DNA of 14,547 nucleotides from contig CALVPC010000015.1 in assembly GCA_944350405.1 (NCBI GenBank), positions 1-14,547 on the forward strand, in the 5' to 3' direction. The position numbers were made by a program, and so were the translations under genes. Positions 12,651 to 14,547 of the stretch are shown piece after piece. The notes beneath the pieces were generated by a model. It was not told where the DNA came from and searched no databases. It was given only the letters and a program-made list of their open reading frames with translations. Numbering within the stretch: the stretch's first letter is position 1; each line of letters begins with the position of its first letter. The DNA is from an uncultured Bacilli bacterium (GTDB lineage Bacteria > Bacillota_I > Bacilli_A > RF39 > UBA660).

Positions 12651-14263
12651 AAATGTAATCTTCGCATAATATTATTAATCTGCTCCCTACCAAATATATC
12701 ATAAAGACCATTATTTTTATATAAAATAGCAAAATAAATTAATGCTCCAATAATAGCTAATAAAAATACTTTAATAATAGAAATTACTCTACTAGAAGCA
12801 TCACCAACAAAATAATTAATGGTGAAAATTACGATAGACATTGCTAAAATAGGTACAAAAGTTTTAGATATATTTCGTAAAATATTCATATATTTGAAAT
12901 TTAATTTTTTCTTAAGATAAACTAAAGCAATAGTAATAGAAGTAGTAGTACCAATCATTGTAGCAATTAAAGTTCCATAATATGGTGTAAGATTCATTTT
13001 ATCTAAAAGAAGAATAATAGGTATATCTAAAATAGCATTAATAACAAGTCCTATTAAAGTATTTATAATAACCAGCTTAAATTTTTTAAATCCTTGAAGC
13101 GAAGTATTAATAACAGATAATGTACCCCAAAGAATATTTACTATTGCAGAAACTATAAGTATATTAGGACCATATAAACTTGTTCCATAGAAAATATTAT
13201 ATACATCTTTAGATAAAATAATAATTCCAAATACCATAGGAAGAGAAATAACAATCATTGTTGAAACAGCTTGATTAAATAATTTATTTGACCCAGCATA
13301 TTCTTTTTTAGCATATTTTTCTATTATATGAGGAATCAAACTAGTAGTAAGTCCCATAGCAATAGCCATTATAATCATACATATTTTAGGAGCCCATGTA
13401 GCAACAATACTCGAAATAAGTTCAGCATCCGCGGCATCATATCCTATCATGTAAAGACCCTTTATAATAAGTTTCATATCAACTAAGTTGTATAAATCTG
13501 TAGTAACGGAAACAATAATAAGTGGAATAGAATAAAAAATTATTTTCTTAAATATTTCCTTATTAGTAACCTCATCTTTTTTATCAGAAGTCATAAATAA
13601 TTTTTTATTTTTATTAATTTTAAATCTCAAATAAATATAAGCAAAAACTCCTCCGAAAAATGCTCCAGTAAGACTAACAGCAACACCAACTGGAATACTA
13701 GAATTAAAGACATTTATCGCTAAAAATGATCCTAAAAGCACTACGACAATCCTAACAATTTGTTCCCATACTTGACTAATAGAACTTGGAGCAATAAATT
13801 TATGACCTTGTAAGTATCCTCTTAAAACACTTAAAAATGGAGTAATAATAAGAGAAATAGAAATGGCTTTAATAACCAAACTAATATCACTAATAGGATT
13901 ACTACCAGCAATACCATCAACATAAAATAAAGCTATGTAATCAGAAAATATAAATAATATTAAAAATGCCACAATAGAAAAAGTCATTATAACTTTTTTA
14001 CCTAAACTATAAGCTCTTTCTTTAGCATCAAGTTTATTTAAAGCAATATATTCACTAATTATCATACTAAGAGCAATAGGAATTCCTGCCGTAGAAATAT
14101 TTAAAAATAATGCATATATATTATAAGCATATGAGTATAAAACCCCACCATTTTCTCCAATAATATTATAAAAAGGAATAACATACAAAACACCAATTAT
14201 TTTTGTTATTATAATTGCCATTGAAGCAATAATTGTACCTTTTAAAAATGAATCTTTCCTCAT
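12635..14263 (-). CDS. murJ: MurJ/YtgP-like lipid II flippase
   Basis: A 542-residue polytopic membrane protein, about 14 helices, of the MVF family in the MOP superfamily. The length and N-terminal pattern fit Bacillus YtgP, the Gram-positive MurJ that moves lipid II across the membrane for peptidoglycan synthesis: FLKGTIIASMAIIITKIIGVLYVIPFYNIIGENG split over residues 5-38, GGVLYSYAYNIYALFLNISTAGIPIALS (38-65), SVLRGYLQGHKFIAPSSISQVWEQIVRI (about 160-187), a basic loop (about 214-234), and the second-half helices MGLTTSLIPHIIE and NTSLQGFKKFK. ATG 14263 is chosen: AAGGTGAT (14274-14267) is correctly placed for it, whereas the TTG at 14266 would be too close. A close paralogue in sequence type, shorter, is the SpoVB-like gene at 2952-4244. 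MurJ versus a general polysaccharide flippase is a family-level call. The gene ends in TAG inside its terminator. Confidence 0.87.
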   Translation of the reverse strand: MRKDSFLKGTIIASMAIIITKIIGVLYVIPFYNIIGENGGVLYSYAYNIYALFLNISTAGIPIALSMIISEYIALNKLDAKERAYSLGKKVIMTFSIVAFLILFIFSDYIALFYVDGIAGSNPISDISLVIKAISISLIITPFLSVLRGYLQGHKFIAPSSISQVWEQIVRIVVVLLGSFLAINVFNSSIPVGVAVSLTGAFFGGVFAYIYLRFKINKNKKLFMTSDKKDEVTNKEIFKKIIFYSIPLIIVSVTTDLYNLVDMKLIIKGLYMIGYDAADAELISSIVATWAPKICMIIMAIAMGLTTSLIPHIIEKYAKKEYAGSNKLFNQAVSTMIVISLPMVFGIIILSKDVYNIFYGTSLYGPNILIVSAIVNILWGTLSVINTSLQGFKKFKLVIINTLIGLVINAILDIPIILLLDKMNLTPYYGTLIATMIGTTTSITIALVYLKKKLNFKYMNILRNISKTFVPILAMSIVIFTINYFVGDASSRVISIIKVFLLAIIGALIYFAILYKNNGLYDIFGREQINNIMRRLHLKKSH

Positions 14264-14283
14264 CAAATCACCTTACTCTAAAC

Positions 14284-14310
14284 ATTATAGCATAAAATAA
14301 CTATTTACAA
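14284..14310 (-). promoter_or_regulatory. promoter of the murJ-like gene
   Basis: On the minus strand, TTGTAA (14310-14305), a 15-base spacer, then TATAAT (14289-14284) with TGC before it (extended -10). The gene starts 20 bases downstream. Confidence 0.6.
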
Positions 14311-14316
14311 AATATA

Positions 14317-14343
14317 TTGTTAAAAATAAAAATGTGCTATACT
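14317..14343 (+). promoter_or_regulatory. promoter of recD2
   Basis: TTGTTA (14317-14322), a 15-base spacer, then TATACT (14338-14343) with TGC before it (extended -10). A second TATAAT lies at 14343-14348. The layout mirrors the divergent murJ promoter, with only 6 bases between the -35 boxes. Confidence 0.55.
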
Positions 14344-14367
14344 ATAATTATAAAAATGGAGGGCAAG

Positions 14368-14547
14368 ATGGCATACATTAAAGGTATTTTTAAAAAATAT
14401 ATATTTAAAGGAGACAATAATTATACTATTGGTTTACTAAAAGTAAGAGAAAATTCACAAGACTTAAACTTAGTAAATAAAACAGTAACTTTTACTGGAT
14501 ATTTTAATGATTTAAATGAAATAGATTTATATAAATTAACTGGAACT
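14368..14547 (+). CDS. recD2: RecD2-type DNA helicase, N-terminal 60 residues (cut by window end)
   Basis: The first 60 codons of a gene that runs out of the window. ATG 14368 follows GGAGG (14358-14362) at 5 bases; an in-frame ATG at 14356 overlaps that site and is not used. The residues MAYIKGIFKKYIFKGDNNYTIG, LLKVRE, and TVTFTGYFNDLNEIDLYKLTGT (given here in pieces) match the N-terminal OB-like domain of RecD2 (usually about 720-800 residues), which reads x-G-x-x-x-x-I-x-F then a Y-T-V-x-x-x-x-V strand and V-x-G-Y/x-x-x-L before the helicase core. RecD2 is a 5'-3' DNA helicase for repair and fork maintenance that acts without RecBC. The ATPase motifs are outside the window, so the call rests on this domain alone. 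Confidence 0.75.
   Translation, partial: MAYIKGIFKKYIFKGDNNYTIGLLKVRENSQDLNLVNKTVTFTGYFNDLNEIDLYKLTGT

Noticed and set aside
1..14547. CRISPR array, insertion sequence, prophage or plasmid genes
   Set aside because: No regularly spaced repeats, transposase, integrase, terminal inverted repeats or phage structural genes were seen on either strand.

Overview
The window is AT-rich (mostly A/T even inside genes) and uses the standard bacterial code: TGG encodes Trp, all genes end in TAA except one TGA and one TAG. Ribosome binding sites are strong Bacillota type (AAGGAG, AAGGTGAT) and promoters look like the housekeeping sigma factor type (TTGACA/TATAAT, often with an extended TGn). Gene content (SpoVB- and MurJ/YtgP-type flippases, DD-carboxypeptidase, RecD2, INS-type ProS) points to a low-GC, wall-bearing member of the Bacillota, probably an uncultured gut lineage near the RF39/Mollicutes-related Bacilli or low-GC Clostridia. 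The exact placement is inference.

Layout. 2-1384: 3' part of an exporter-type ABC transporter. 1406-1666: a promoter with an operator-like inverted repeat, a leader hairpin and a 47-residue basic membrane peptide. 1774-2908: two tightly coupled GNAT acetyltransferases ending in a bidirectional terminator. 2952-5442 (minus): a SpoVB-like flippase and, upstream of it, a 385-residue protein that resembles PBECR4-type proteins with a C-terminal coiled coil. A back-to-back pair of strong promoters (5471-5536) separates these from queA-tgt-proS on the plus strand (5561-9434): two steps of tRNA queuosine modification plus prolyl-tRNA synthetase. 9439-10653 (minus): a membrane-anchored D-Ala-D-Ala carboxypeptidase. 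10768-11700 (plus): an unknown protein that looks like a decayed zincin. 11701-12576 (minus): a PflX-type radical SAM protein. 12635-14263 (minus): a MurJ/YtgP-like lipid II flippase. 14368 to the end: the N-terminus of RecD2.

Most of the window is housekeeping: translation/tRNA modification, peptidoglycan or lipid-carrier flipping and trimming, and DNA repair. The less ordinary parts are the regulated-looking small-peptide locus at 1406-1666, the PBECR4-like protein at 4285-5442, and the 310-residue zincin-like protein at 10768-11700 whose expected HExxH position reads YALCK. No mobile element, CRISPR array, tRNA, rRNA or known riboswitch was seen. I did not find a convincing new multi-gene system.
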